Source: Pararhodobacter aggregans | Lineage (GTDB): Bacteria > Pseudomonadota > Alphaproteobacteria > Rhodobacterales > Rhodobacteraceae | Direction: 5' to 3' | NCBI RefSeq assembly: GCF_003075525.1 | Contig: NZ_QDDR01000007.1 | Coordinates: 186,001-250,000, forward strand | Length of the DNA: 64,000 bases | Shown: piece after piece, positions 33,484 through 42,036 of the stretch | How the letters are laid out: every line of letters begins with the position of its first letter | Position numbering within the stretch: position 1 is the first letter of the stretch | Position numbers and translations under genes: made by a program | Notes under the pieces: generated by a model | The model's database searches: none | What the model saw: the letters and a program-made list of their open reading frames with translations, nothing else | Told to the model about the DNA's origin: nothing

Positions 33484-35775
33484 ATGAAGTTCCGGTTCCC
33501 CATCATCATCATCGACGAGGATTTCCGCTCGGAGAACACCTCGGGGCTGGGCATCCGCGCCCTGGCCCACGCCATAGAGGCCGAGGGTTTCGAAGTGCTG
33601 GGCGTCACCAGCTACGGCGATCTGAGCCAGTTCGCCCAGCAGCAGAGCCGCGCCTCGGCCTTCGTGCTGTCCATCGACGACGAGGAATTCACCCCGGGCC
33701 CCGAGCTGGACCCGGTGGTGCAGAAACTGCGCGATTTCATCGAGGAGGTGCGCTGGAAGAACGCCGATGTGCCGATCTTCCTGCATGGCGAGACCAAGAC
33801 CTCGCGCCACCTGCCCAACGACATCCTGCGCGAGCTGCACGGCTTCATCCACATGTTCGAGGATACGCCGGATTTCGTCGCCAAGCACATCATCCGCGAG
33901 GCGAAATCCTATCTGGAAGGGATCCAGCCGCCCTTCTTCAAGGCGCTGCTGGATTATGCCGAGGATGGCTCCTATTCCTGGCATTGCCCGGGCCATTCCG
34001 GCGGCGTGGCGTTTCTGAAATCGCCCATCGGGCAGATGTATCACCAGTTCTATGGTGAAAACATGCTGCGCGCCGATGTCTGCAACGCGGTCGAGGAACT
34101 GGGCCAATTGCTGGACCATAACGGCGCCATCGGCGCGTCCGAAAGGAACGCGGCGCGGATCTTCAATTCCGACCATTGCTTCTTTGTGACGAACGGCACC
34201 TCGACTTCGAACAAGATGGTCTGGCACCATACCGTCGCGCCGGGCGATGTGGTGGTGGTGGACCGCAATTGCCACAAGTCGATCCTGCATTCGATCATCA
34301 TGACCGGCGCCATTCCGGTCTTCCTGCGCCCGACCCGCAACCATTACGGCATCATCGGCCCGATCCCGCGCTCGGAATTCGACCCCGAGGCGATCAAGGC
34401 CAAGATCCGCGCCAACCCGCTGTTGCAGGGCGTCGATGCCGATGCCGTCAAGCCGCGCATCATGACCCTGACGCAATCGACCTATGACGGCGTCCTCTAC
34501 AATACCGAGATCATCAAGCAGGCGCTCGACGGCTATGTCGACAACCTGCATTTCGACGAGGCCTGGCTGCCGCATGCCGCCTTCCACCCGTTCTATGGCA
34601 CCTATCACGCCATGGGCCGCAAGCGGGAACGCACCAAGCATTCGGTGACCTATTCCACGCAGTCGATCCACAAGTTGCTGGCAGGGATTTCGCAGGCCAG
34701 CCACGTTCTGGTGCAGGACAGCCAGGAGGTGAAGCTGGACCGTCACCTGTTCAACGAATCCTACCTGATGCACACCTCGACCAGCCCGCAATATTCGATC
34801 ATCGCGTCGTGCGACGTGGCGGCGGCGATGATGGAGCCCCCGGGCGGCACAGCCCTCGTTGAGGAATCGATCCTGGAATCGCTCGACTTTCGCCGGGCGA
34901 TGCGCAAGGTCGACGGCGAGTTCGGCAACGACTGGTGGTTCCAGGTCTGGGGCCCCGACGCGCTGGAAGAGGAAGGGATCGGCCGCAACAAGGACTGGGT
35001 GCTGCGCCGCACCGACGAGGATGGCGTGCAACTGGCGGATGGCGAGGACAGCTGGCACGGCTTCGGCGCCATGGCGCCCGGCTTCAACATGCTGGACCCG
35101 ATCAAGGCGACGATCATCACCCCCGGTCTGGGCATCGACGGCCGGTTCGAGGAGACGGGGATCCCGGCCTCCATCGTCTCCAAATACCTCGCCGAGCACG
35201 GCGTGGTGGTGGAAAAGACCGGGCTCTATTCCTTCTTCATCATGTTCACCATCGGCATCACCAAGGGCCGCTGGAACACGCTGCTGGCGGCGCTGCAGCA
35301 GTTCAAGGACGATTACGACCGCAACCAGCCGCTGTGGCGGGTCATGCCCGAGTTCAGCGCCAAGCAGCCGCGCTATGAACAGATGGGCCTGCGCGACCTC
35401 AGCCAGCACGTCCATACGCTTTACGCCAAATACGACGTGGCGCGGCTGTCGACCGAGATCTACCTGACCGACCACCACCCGGCGATGACGCCGACCGAGG
35501 CGTTTTCCTGCATCGCCCGGCGCAAGACCCAGCGCGTACCGATCGACCAGCTGGAAGGGCGGATCACCACCAGCCTGGTGACCCCTTATCCGCCGGGCAT
35601 CCCGCTCTTGATCCCGGGCGAGGTGTTCAACGCCAAGATCGTCGATTACCTGCGGTTCAATCGCGATTTCGCCCGCGAATGCCCGGGGTTCGAGACGGAT
35701 ATCCACGGGCTGGTGCAGGAAATCGGCCCGGACGGGACCATGCATCACTACGCCGATTGCGTGGCCGAGGAATAA
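33484..35775 (+). CDS. Arginine/lysine/ornithine decarboxylase (fold type I, AdiA/CadA class)
   Basis: A 763-residue PLP decarboxylase: N-terminal wing domain (about 1-130), PLP core (about 150-600) with GHSGGVAFLKSPIGQ, VTNGTSTSNKMVWH, the Asp of HFDEAWLPHAAFHPFYG and Schiff-base Lys397 in STQSIHKLLAGISQ, then the C-terminal domain (about 600-763) ending TPYPPGIPLLIPGE. Length and motifs match the large arginine/lysine/ornithine decarboxylases; arginine is the likeliest substrate by overall resemblance, but substrate is not fixed by sequence alone. GAAAGGAAG precedes the start. Products (agmatine, putrescine or cadaverine) could feed the aminotransferase encoded at 10901-12298. Confidence 0.9.
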   Translation: MKFRFPIIIIDEDFRSENTSGLGIRALAHAIEAEGFEVLGVTSYGDLSQFAQQQSRASAFVLSIDDEEFTPGPELDPVVQKLRDFIEEVRWKNADVPIFLHGETKTSRHLPNDILRELHGFIHMFEDTPDFVAKHIIREAKSYLEGIQPPFFKALLDYAEDGSYSWHCPGHSGGVAFLKSPIGQMYHQFYGENMLRADVCNAVEELGQLLDHNGAIGASERNAARIFNSDHCFFVTNGTSTSNKMVWHHTVAPGDVVVVDRNCHKSILHSIIMTGAIPVFLRPTRNHYGIIGPIPRSEFDPEAIKAKIRANPLLQGVDADAVKPRIMTLTQSTYDGVLYNTEIIKQALDGYVDNLHFDEAWLPHAAFHPFYGTYHAMGRKRERTKHSVTYSTQSIHKLLAGISQASHVLVQDSQEVKLDRHLFNESYLMHTSTSPQYSIIASCDVAAAMMEPPGGTALVEESILESLDFRRAMRKVDGEFGNDWWFQVWGPDALEEEGIGRNKDWVLRRTDEDGVQLADGEDSWHGFGAMAPGFNMLDPIKATIITPGLGIDGRFEETGIPASIVSKYLAEHGVVVEKTGLYSFFIMFTIGITKGRWNTLLAALQQFKDDYDRNQPLWRVMPEFSAKQPRYEQMGLRDLSQHVHTLYAKYDVARLSTEIYLTDHHPAMTPTEAFSCIARRKTQRVPIDQLEGRITTSLVTPYPPGIPLLIPGEVFNAKIVDYLRFNRDFARECPGFETDIHGLVQEIGPDGTMHHYADCVAEE

Positions 35776-35876
35776 GCCCCTCACGGCATCGTCAGGGATG
35801 GCCCCTCCCCTTGCCGGGTGGGGCGCCTTAAGACGGGCCTGTGGTGCCGGGTCCAGACCGGCGCCGGAGGTCGCGC

Positions 35877-36551
35877 ATGCGCATTCTGGTCATCGAAGAC
35901 GACCCGGTCCTGGCCAATGGCCTCGGCGTCGGGCTCAGGCTCGCGGGGTTCTCGCCCGAGGCGGTCGGCTGCCTCGGCGATGCCCGTGCGGCGCTGGCGG
36001 GCGACGGCGGGGCCTTCGGCGCCGTGGTGCTGGACATCGGCCTGCCCGATGGCGAGGGGACCGACCTGCTGGCACAGATGCGCGCGGCGGGCGACCGACG
36101 GCCGGTTCTGCTGCTGAGCGCGCGTGACCGGGTGGCGGACCGCATCGCCGGGCTCGATCAGGGCGCCGATGATTACATGGGCAAACCCTTCGATCTGGAC
36201 GAACTGGCCGCCCGCCTGCGCGCCCTTCTGCGCCGCAACGAGGGGCGGGCGCGGCCGGTCCTTGAATGGAACGGGCTGATCGCCCGGCTCGACACGATGA
36301 CCGGGGATTTCCGCGGCGCGCCGGTGAAATTCTCGCCCCGCGAATTCGTGCTGCTGCATCACCTGATGGAGCGCCCCGGCGCGATCCGCTCGAAGGCCGA
36401 GCTGGAAGAACGGCTGTATGGCTGGAACGAAGAGGTCGAAAGCAACACGGTCGAGGTCCATGTCCACAAGCTGCGCGCCAAGCTGGGGGCGGGCTTCATC
36501 GAGACGGTGCGCGGCATGGGCTATCGGCTGGCCGCCGAGAGCGGGGGCTGA
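35877..36551 (+). CDS. Two-component response regulator (OmpR/QseB family)
   Basis: A 224-residue regulator: receiver ILVIEDDPVLANGL with acceptor Asp in AVVLDIGLPDGEG, KPFDLDEL, and a winged helix (FSPREFVLLHHLMERPG, SNTVEVHVHKLRAKL, TVRGMGYRLA). GGAGG precedes the ATG. Its stop overlaps the kinase start (TGATG). It resembles QseB/PmrA-type regulators of envelope functions, and the next operon on the opposite strand encodes envelope redox and L,D-transpeptidase proteins. Confidence 0.9.
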   Translation: MRILVIEDDPVLANGLGVGLRLAGFSPEAVGCLGDARAALAGDGGAFGAVVLDIGLPDGEGTDLLAQMRAAGDRRPVLLLSARDRVADRIAGLDQGADDYMGKPFDLDELAARLRALLRRNEGRARPVLEWNGLIARLDTMTGDFRGAPVKFSPREFVLLHHLMERPGAIRSKAELEERLYGWNEEVESNTVEVHVHKLRAKLGAGFIETVRGMGYRLAAESGG

Positions 36552-37888
36552 TGTCGATCCGGCTGCGGCTGATCCTGACGCTGACGCTGGCGACGCTCGC
36601 CGTCTGGCTTTCGGCCGTGGTCTGGATCGAGCATTCGACCCGCGCGCAGGTCGAACGGGTGCTGGACACCCGGCTGGCCGAGGCGGCGCGCATGGTCTCT
36701 TCGCTGCTGTCGGACCGGCGCATCGCGCTGGCGGAAACCGGCGAGATCTTCACCAGCGACGCGGCGCCCGGCTACCTCCGGCAATTGTCCTGCCAGATCT
36801 GGTCCGAGACCGGCGCGCTGGTCGGCCAGTCCAGCGGCGCCCCCGACGGCCCGCTGACCGAGGCCCGGGCCGAGGGCTATTCCACCTCGGTGATCGAGGG
36901 CGAGGATTGGCGCGTGTTCACCGTCCTGAACGCCGAGCTCGGCCTCAGCATCATGGTGGGCGACAGCATCGCCGTGCGCGAGCGGCTGATCTTCGACGTG
37001 ATCGGCGGCTTGCTGTTGCCCGCCGCGGTGATCCTGCCGCTCTTGGCCATGGCGCTCTGGATCGGCGTGTCGCGGGGGCTGCGCCCGCTCGACCGGCTGA
37101 CCGAGGCGCTGCGCCAGCGCTCTCCGCAAGACCTGTCGCCGCTGCCGCTGGCCCCGGCCCCGCCGGAACTGAGGCCGGTGCATCAGGCGCTGGACGGGCT
37201 CTTCGCCCGGGTCCGGCAGGCCCGCGCCCATGAGCGCGATTTCACCGCCTTCGCCGCGCATGAATTGAAGACGCCGCTGGCCGGGCTGAAGACCCAGGCA
37301 CAGATCGCCCGCCGCGCCCCGGACGAGGCGACGCGGCAGGCGGCGCTGGCCGAGATCGAGGCCTCGGTCGCGCGCTCGGACCGGCTGGTGCGGCAATTGC
37401 TGGACCTGAGCGCGCTGGAGGCGGGCGAGGCCGCACCGCAGGCCGTCGCGCTGGGGGCGATCCTGGACGAGGTGCAGCGCGATCTGGCGCCGCTGGCCGC
37501 GAAACAGGGCGTAACGCTGGCCGTGACCGGGGGCGAGGCGGCAAGGCTGCTCCTGCCGCGCGTCCTGCTCTACACGCTGTTGCGCAACGTGGCCGAGAAC
37601 GCGATCCTCGCCAGCCCCGCGGGCAGCGCCGTGCAGCTGTCGGCCCGCTGTGCGCCCGGGCGCTGCGTGATCGCGGTCGCGGATCAGGGCCCCGGCATCC
37701 CCGAGGCGATCCGCGCCCGCATCACCGAACGCTTCTTCCGCGGCCCGGGGGCGCCGGTGGGGGGCAGCGGGTTGGGGCTGGCCATCGCCGCCGCCGCCGC
37801 CGATCGGCTGGGCGCCACGCTGGATTTCCCCGCGCCGGGCGCCGAGGGCGGGCAGGTGGTGCGGCTGGTGCTGCCGCGCCCGGGCTAG
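36551..37888 (+). CDS. Sensor histidine kinase (QseC/PmrB-like)
   Basis: A 445-residue membrane kinase with a first helix at about 5-25, a periplasmic sensor region (about 30-140, containing DWRVFTVLNAELGLSIMVG), a second helix (LLLPAAVILPLLAMALWI), HAMP linker, H-box FAAHELKTPLAGLKTQAQIA and catalytic domain (NVAENAILASP, DQGPGIPEAI, GSGLGLAIAAAAA). It is coupled to the preceding regulator. The stop lies 1 base before the stop of the convergent DsbA-like gene. Confidence 0.9.
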   Translation: MSIRLRLILTLTLATLAVWLSAVVWIEHSTRAQVERVLDTRLAEAARMVSSLLSDRRIALAETGEIFTSDAAPGYLRQLSCQIWSETGALVGQSSGAPDGPLTEARAEGYSTSVIEGEDWRVFTVLNAELGLSIMVGDSIAVRERLIFDVIGGLLLPAAVILPLLAMALWIGVSRGLRPLDRLTEALRQRSPQDLSPLPLAPAPPELRPVHQALDGLFARVRQARAHERDFTAFAAHELKTPLAGLKTQAQIARRAPDEATRQAALAEIEASVARSDRLVRQLLDLSALEAGEAAPQAVALGAILDEVQRDLAPLAAKQGVTLAVTGGEAARLLLPRVLLYTLLRNVAENAILASPAGSAVQLSARCAPGRCVIAVADQGPGIPEAIRARITERFFRGPGAPVGGSGLGLAIAAAAADRLGATLDFPAPGAEGGQVVRLVLPRPG

Positions 37889-37889
37889 T

Positions 37890-38486
37890 CTAGGCGCGGG
37901 CCTCGCGGATCGCCTGCTCCAGCCCCTGACGCTCCAGCACGCCGGGAAAGATCTGCGTGCCGATCACGAAGGACGGGGTGCCGATGAAGCCGAACCCTTC
38001 GGCCTGGGCATGGGTCCGGCGCAGAAGCGCGTCCCATTTCGCCCCCTCTGCATCGTAGGAAGCGAGCGCCTCCTCGGGGTTCACCACCTCGCCGACGACC
38101 GCCATCACCGCCTCGAAATCCAGCGAACCGCGGGTTTCCATCAGGGCGTGGCTCACCGCCTCGTAGGCGCCCAGCGCCACCGAGCCCAAGGCCAGCTGCG
38201 CGGCAAAGACCGAGGGCGCGCCGAACACCGGCCAGTCCTTCAGGATCAGCCGGACATTGCCGTCCCGCGCCACCACATCGGTCAGCACCGGGTGCAGGGC
38301 TTTGCAATAGGGGCATTGGTAGTCGAAATACTCAACCAGCGTGACATCGCCCTCGGGGTTGCCCAGCACCGGCGCATCGGGGTCGAAATGGACCTCGTCA
38401 AGGCTCGGCGCCTCTTGCGCGGCGAGCGTCCCGGGCAGGATCACCGAGGCACCGGCGGTCAGCAGAAGAATGCGGCGGGTCAGCAT
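37890..38486 (-). CDS. DsbA-family thiol:disulfide oxidoreductase
   Basis: A 198-residue periplasmic protein with a signal peptide (RRILLLTAGASVILPGTLAA, with an RR pair), the redox site FDYQCPYCKALHP, an inserted helical domain and the cis-Pro loop FIGTPSFVIG. It resembles the BdbD/ScsC-type DsbA group. Its start overlaps the L,D-transpeptidase stop (TGATG). It is the last gene of TlpA-Ldt-Dsb, a small envelope redox/cell-wall operon. Confidence 0.9.
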   Translation of the reverse strand: MLTRRILLLTAGASVILPGTLAAQEAPSLDEVHFDPDAPVLGNPEGDVTLVEYFDYQCPYCKALHPVLTDVVARDGNVRLILKDWPVFGAPSVFAAQLALGSVALGAYEAVSHALMETRGSLDFEAVMAVVGEVVNPEEALASYDAEGAKWDALLRRTHAQAEGFGFIGTPSFVIGTQIFPGVLERQGLEQAIREARA

Positions 38487-39202
38487 CAGTCGAGCACTCC
38501 GGTGTTGCGGGTCGCCTCGGGCGGGACGGTGCCCAGCCCGCGTTCGTCGGGGCCGAGCACGACCACACGGGTGCCGCTGCGCACGCGGGCGGCGAGGTCG
38601 ATGATGTCCTGATTGTAAAGCCGGATGCAACCCGAGGACACCGCCGTCCCCACCGTCCAGGGCTGGGGCGTGCCGTGGATGCGATAGAGCGTGTCGCGCC
38701 CGTCCCGGTGCAGATAAAGCGCGCGGGCGCCGAGCGGGTTGTCGATGCCCCCGGGCACGCCCCCCGCGTATTCGGCGTAATCGGGCCGGTTGGCGATCAT
38801 GTTCGGCGTCGGCGTCCAGCGCGGCCAGTCGCGCTGATAGGGGATCCGCGCCTCGCCGGTGAACTGGAACCCGGCCTCGCCCACCGCCACGCCATAGCGC
38901 AGCGCCCGGTTGCCCGGCTCGACCAGATAGAGGAAGCGGTCATGCGGATCGACGATGATCGTCCCCGGCGGGTGATCGGTCCAGTAATCGACCTCCTGCC
39001 GGACGTTGCGGGCGCTCAGGTTCTCCAGCGGTACGGCGGGGATGATCTCGTCCCCGTCCTGCAGCGCACGGTAACGGGCCAGAATGTCGGGCGGCAGCGG
39101 CGGCTCGGCCGGGGCCTCGGCCACCGGCGGCTCGGCATAGGGCACGGCGGCGCAGGCGCCCATCAGCAGGGCGAGGGTCAGGGTCAAGATGGGTCGGATC
39201 AT
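38486..39202 (-). CDS. L,D-transpeptidase lipoprotein (YkuD domain)
   Basis: A 238-residue protein with a lipobox (LLMGAC). The YkuD catalytic domain spans about 75-230: RFLYLVEPGNRALRYGVAVG at the start, and the active-site block YRIHGTPQPWTVGTAVSSGC followed by IRLYNQDIIDL, in which Cys is the nucleophile. It cross-links peptidoglycan stem peptides 3-3 or anchors proteins. Because its catalytic thiol must stay reduced, location between two thiol-redox genes is meaningful. Both junctions overlap (ATGA and TGATG). Confidence 0.9.
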   Translation of the reverse strand: MIRPILTLTLALLMGACAAVPYAEPPVAEAPAEPPLPPDILARYRALQDGDEIIPAVPLENLSARNVRQEVDYWTDHPPGTIIVDPHDRFLYLVEPGNRALRYGVAVGEAGFQFTGEARIPYQRDWPRWTPTPNMIANRPDYAEYAGGVPGGIDNPLGARALYLHRDGRDTLYRIHGTPQPWTVGTAVSSGCIRLYNQDIIDLAARVRSGTRVVVLGPDERGLGTVPPEATRNTGVLD

Positions 39203-40014
39203 TCCACGTCTCCTCCGGCGGCGCGCATGCCTGACAGCATGGCGGCGCGGGATACTTCGCCGGTCGCCCGGGCGCTCACCCGGCCTTCGGCGTCAAAAAA
39301 CAGCGTCGTCGGCAGGCCGACGGCGCCAAGCTCGCGCATCAGGGCGCTGTCGGGGTCGAGGACGATACCCGTCCCGTCCAACCCCTGAAGATCGAGGAAA
39401 TCCTCGATCGTGCCGCGGTCCTCGCCCTGATTGGCAAAGACCACGTCGATCCCGGGATGGGCCGCGGCCAGCGCCATCATCATCGGCATTTCGCGTCGGC
39501 AGGGCGGGCACCAGCTGGCCCAGAGGTTCACGACCAACGGCCGCCCCTCACGCCGGGTCAGCAGCACCGGCGGCCCCTCCAGCGCCGCGAAGGCACGGGC
39601 CGGAAGCGTCACGGCGGGCGCCCCGGCGAAGGCGAGGACCGACAGGCCCGCCCCCGCCGCCAGCGTCAGAACCCCCGCCAGCGCCATGCCCGAGGCGGGC
39701 CGCCGGATCAGCAGCGCCAGCACCAGCACCCCCAGCCCGGCAAAACCCCCCAGGACCGAGAAGCCCCCCTGCCACAGGGCAAGGGCACTGAGCGGTTCCC
39801 CGGCAAAGACGGCGCGGTTTTCATAGACATGCAGGATCCGCGCGCCCAGCACCCAGGCCAGCATCGCCCCGCCGACCGGCAGGGGCAGCGGACGGCCCTG
39901 CCGGCGGGCCAGCCATTCGACCAGACCGCCCAAGGCGACCAGCACGCCCGCCGCGACGATGGCGGCGAACCGGGCGATGTCGAAGACCAGCGGCCCGATC
40001 TGGACGGCGCTCAT
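39199..40014 (-). CDS. TlpA-like thioredoxin fused to an Lgt-like membrane domain
   Basis: A 271-residue protein. Residues 1-135 hold about four membrane helices with an Lgt-like pattern (IGPLVFDIARFAAIVAAGVL at the front; LWQGGFSVLGGFAGLGVLVL). Residues 140-271 form a TlpA/ResA thioredoxin domain with NLWASWCPPCRREMPMM and cis-Pro GLPTTLFFDAEG. The thioredoxin side is probably periplasmic and reductive, keeping L,D-transpeptidase or other exported thiols reduced. The membrane part could be a degenerate prolipoprotein diacylglyceryl transferase used as an anchor or electron conduit; key Lgt catalytic residues were not verified. The ATG at 40014 is chosen over an upstream in-frame start. Confidence 0.82.
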   Translation of the reverse strand: MSAVQIGPLVFDIARFAAIVAAGVLVALGGLVEWLARRQGRPLPLPVGGAMLAWVLGARILHVYENRAVFAGEPLSALALWQGGFSVLGGFAGLGVLVLALLIRRPASGMALAGVLTLAAGAGLSVLAFAGAPAVTLPARAFAALEGPPVLLTRREGRPLVVNLWASWCPPCRREMPMMMALAAAHPGIDVVFANQGEDRGTIEDFLDLQGLDGTGIVLDPDSALMRELGAVGLPTTLFFDAEGRVSARATGEVSRAAMLSGMRAAGGDVE

Positions 40015-40157
40015 GACCACCTCCGCCCGGTGGGACAGGGCAGGACGGCGACAGGCGGGCAAAGGAAGACAACGGCTTTCATGCCGCCGACTTCCCCCGC
40101 CCGCCTTACACCAACCTTAAGGCTGGCCGCCCCTTCGCCCCGATGACACAGAGGTGA

Positions 40158-41534
40158 TCAGATCAGCACGAACAGGATGGCCGGAAACAGGATCAGCAGA
40201 CCGACCCGCACCACCTCGGCCGCGAAGAACATCGAGGCCCCGGCAAAGATGCGGCCCATCGGGGTCGAGGGGGTGATCGCGCCGATGATGAAGACATTCA
40301 TCCCCACCGGCGGGGTAATCAGCCCCAGTTCGATGACGATCAGCATCAGGATGCCGAACCAGATCTTCAACTCGTCCGGCCCGAGGCCAAAGGCCGCCTG
40401 ATCGGCGCTGACATAGGGCCCGCCGTTCACCGCCAGCATCACCGGCCACAGGAACGGCACGATGACCAGGATCATCGACAGCGATTCCAGGAAGCAGCCC
40501 ATGACGATCAGGCAGCCAAGGCAGATGACCAGCATGAGATAGGGGTCGATCGCGGCCGTTGCCGCCCAATCGGCCAGCCCCATCGGCAGGCCCGAGCGGG
40601 TGAAGAAGCTGGTCAGCACCGCCGCGCCGAAGAGGATGGCATAGATCATCCCCGAGGTGACGGCGGTGCTGAGCACCGCCTCGCGCAGGCCGCTCCAGGT
40701 CAGCCCGTCGCCGGTGATGAGCCGCCGTGCGGCGCCGTAGAGGATCACCGCCAAGGCACCGATGGCCGCCGCCGGGGTGGGCGTGAACAGACCGAAGGCC
40801 AGGCCGAAGATCAGCGCGCCGAAGATCCCGGCGACCGGCAGGAAGCGCAGCAGGGCGCGCAGACGGTCGGCCCGGGGCATCGGCGGGATGACCGGCGCGG
40901 CCTCGGGGCGCAGGCGGGTGTAGAGGGCGATGACCGCGACGAAGAAGACCACGGCGATCAGCCCCGGCAGGATCGCCGCGCGGAACAGGTCCAGGATCGA
41001 GGCCTCGACGATCACCCCATAGATGACCAGCGCCACCGAGGGCGGGATGAGGATGCCCAGCGTCCCGCCCGCCGCCAGCACCCCGGCGCTGAACCCGGGC
41101 GCGTAGCCGCCCTTCTTCAGTTCGGGCAGGGCGATCCGCCCCATGGCCGAGGCCGTTGCGGCCGAGGATCCGCAGACCGCCCCGAAGCCCGCGCAGGCGA
41201 CGATGGCCGAGATGGCCAGCCCGCCGCGCATCCGGCCGATCATCGCCTGGATGCCGTCGAACAGGTCGCGGCTGAGGCCCGAGAACCCCGCCACATAGCC
41301 CATCAGCACGAAAAGCGGGATGATGGTCAGGTCATAGCTCGCCATGCTTTCCCACAGCATCGACTTGAACTGCCGCAGATAGGGCTCGAACCGCAGGAAG
41401 GGGGCGACGATGCTCAGCGCGTAACTGCCGCCGAGGCCGACGGCGATCATCGCCACCACCACCGGAATACGCAGCAGGATCAGCAACAGCAGGACGCCCA
41501 GCCCCGCCAGCCCGGTAATTTCACGCGGGTCCAT
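40158..41534 (-). CDS. dctM: TRAP transporter large permease DctM
   Basis: A 458-residue membrane protein with about 12 helices and DctM signatures: IPLFVLMGYVAGFSGLSRDL, GFGAVCGSSAATASAMGRIA, GTLGILIPPSVALVIYGV and ELGLITPPVGMNVFII near the end. It drives sodium-coupled uptake of a carboxylate presented by the DctP protein. It overlaps dctQ by 14 bases. Confidence 0.94.
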   Translation of the reverse strand: MDPREITGLAGLGVLLLLILLRIPVVVAMIAVGLGGSYALSIVAPFLRFEPYLRQFKSMLWESMASYDLTIIPLFVLMGYVAGFSGLSRDLFDGIQAMIGRMRGGLAISAIVACAGFGAVCGSSAATASAMGRIALPELKKGGYAPGFSAGVLAAGGTLGILIPPSVALVIYGVIVEASILDLFRAAILPGLIAVVFFVAVIALYTRLRPEAAPVIPPMPRADRLRALLRFLPVAGIFGALIFGLAFGLFTPTPAAAIGALAVILYGAARRLITGDGLTWSGLREAVLSTAVTSGMIYAILFGAAVLTSFFTRSGLPMGLADWAATAAIDPYLMLVICLGCLIVMGCFLESLSMILVIVPFLWPVMLAVNGGPYVSADQAAFGLGPDELKIWFGILMLIVIELGLITPPVGMNVFIIGAITPSTPMGRIFAGASMFFAAEVVRVGLLILFPAILFVLI

Positions 41535-42027
41535 GCACGGCCTCCTCGCCTTTCAGCGCGTTCAGGGTCATCACCGCCGCGACCAGCGCCCAGAGCAGCA
41601 TCGACACCACGCCCGGCCAGTAGAACGGCCATTGCGGCCATTCGAGGATGCCGGTGGTCAGCCCGTCGCGCCGCACCTCCAGCGCGCCGATGGCCATCCA
41701 CCAGGCCAGGAACAGCGCGACGCCGGTGGTCAGCGCCTGGGCGATGACGCGGTTGACGCGGCCGATCCAGCGCGGCGCCGGGTCGATCAGCAGGCCGACC
41801 GCCACATGCCCGCCCCGCCATTGGCAGAGCGGGAAGAAGGCCAGCGCCGCGACGCTGGCCAGCAGTTTCACCACATCCTCGTAGCCGTAGATCCCCGGCA
41901 CCCGGATGTCCCAGCCGCGCAGCACCATGTCGGCGGCGAGCGCGCCGACATTCACCGCGGTCAGCGCGACGATCAGGGCCAGGCACAGCCCGCCGATCAT
42001 CGCCCAGAAATTGACCAGCGCGGTCAT
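41521..42027 (-). CDS. dctQ: TRAP transporter small permease DctQ
   Basis: A 168-residue four-helix membrane protein of the DctQ family (VPGIYGYEDVVKLLASVAAL, FFPLCQWRGGHVAVGLLID). The ATG at 42027 is used; a GTG one codon earlier is possible. It lies 9 bases after the dctP stop. Confidence 0.9.
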   Translation of the reverse strand: MTALVNFWAMIGGLCLALIVALTAVNVGALAADMVLRGWDIRVPGIYGYEDVVKLLASVAALAFFPLCQWRGGHVAVGLLIDPAPRWIGRVNRVIAQALTTGVALFLAWWMAIGALEVRRDGLTTGILEWPQWPFYWPGVVSMLLWALVAAVMTLNALKGEEAVHGPA

Positions 42028-42036
42028 CACGGCCGG

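Noticed and set aside
33445-35784. A 779-codon minus-strand frame opposite the decarboxylase
   Set aside because: It is a mirror frame of a clearly conserved PLP decarboxylase, caused by codon bias, with no recognisable protein features.
35776-35876. Terminator after the basic amino-acid decarboxylase
   Set aside because: GCCCCTCCC can pair with GGGTGGGGC, but the stem has a mismatch and no T run follows, so it is not listed as a terminator.
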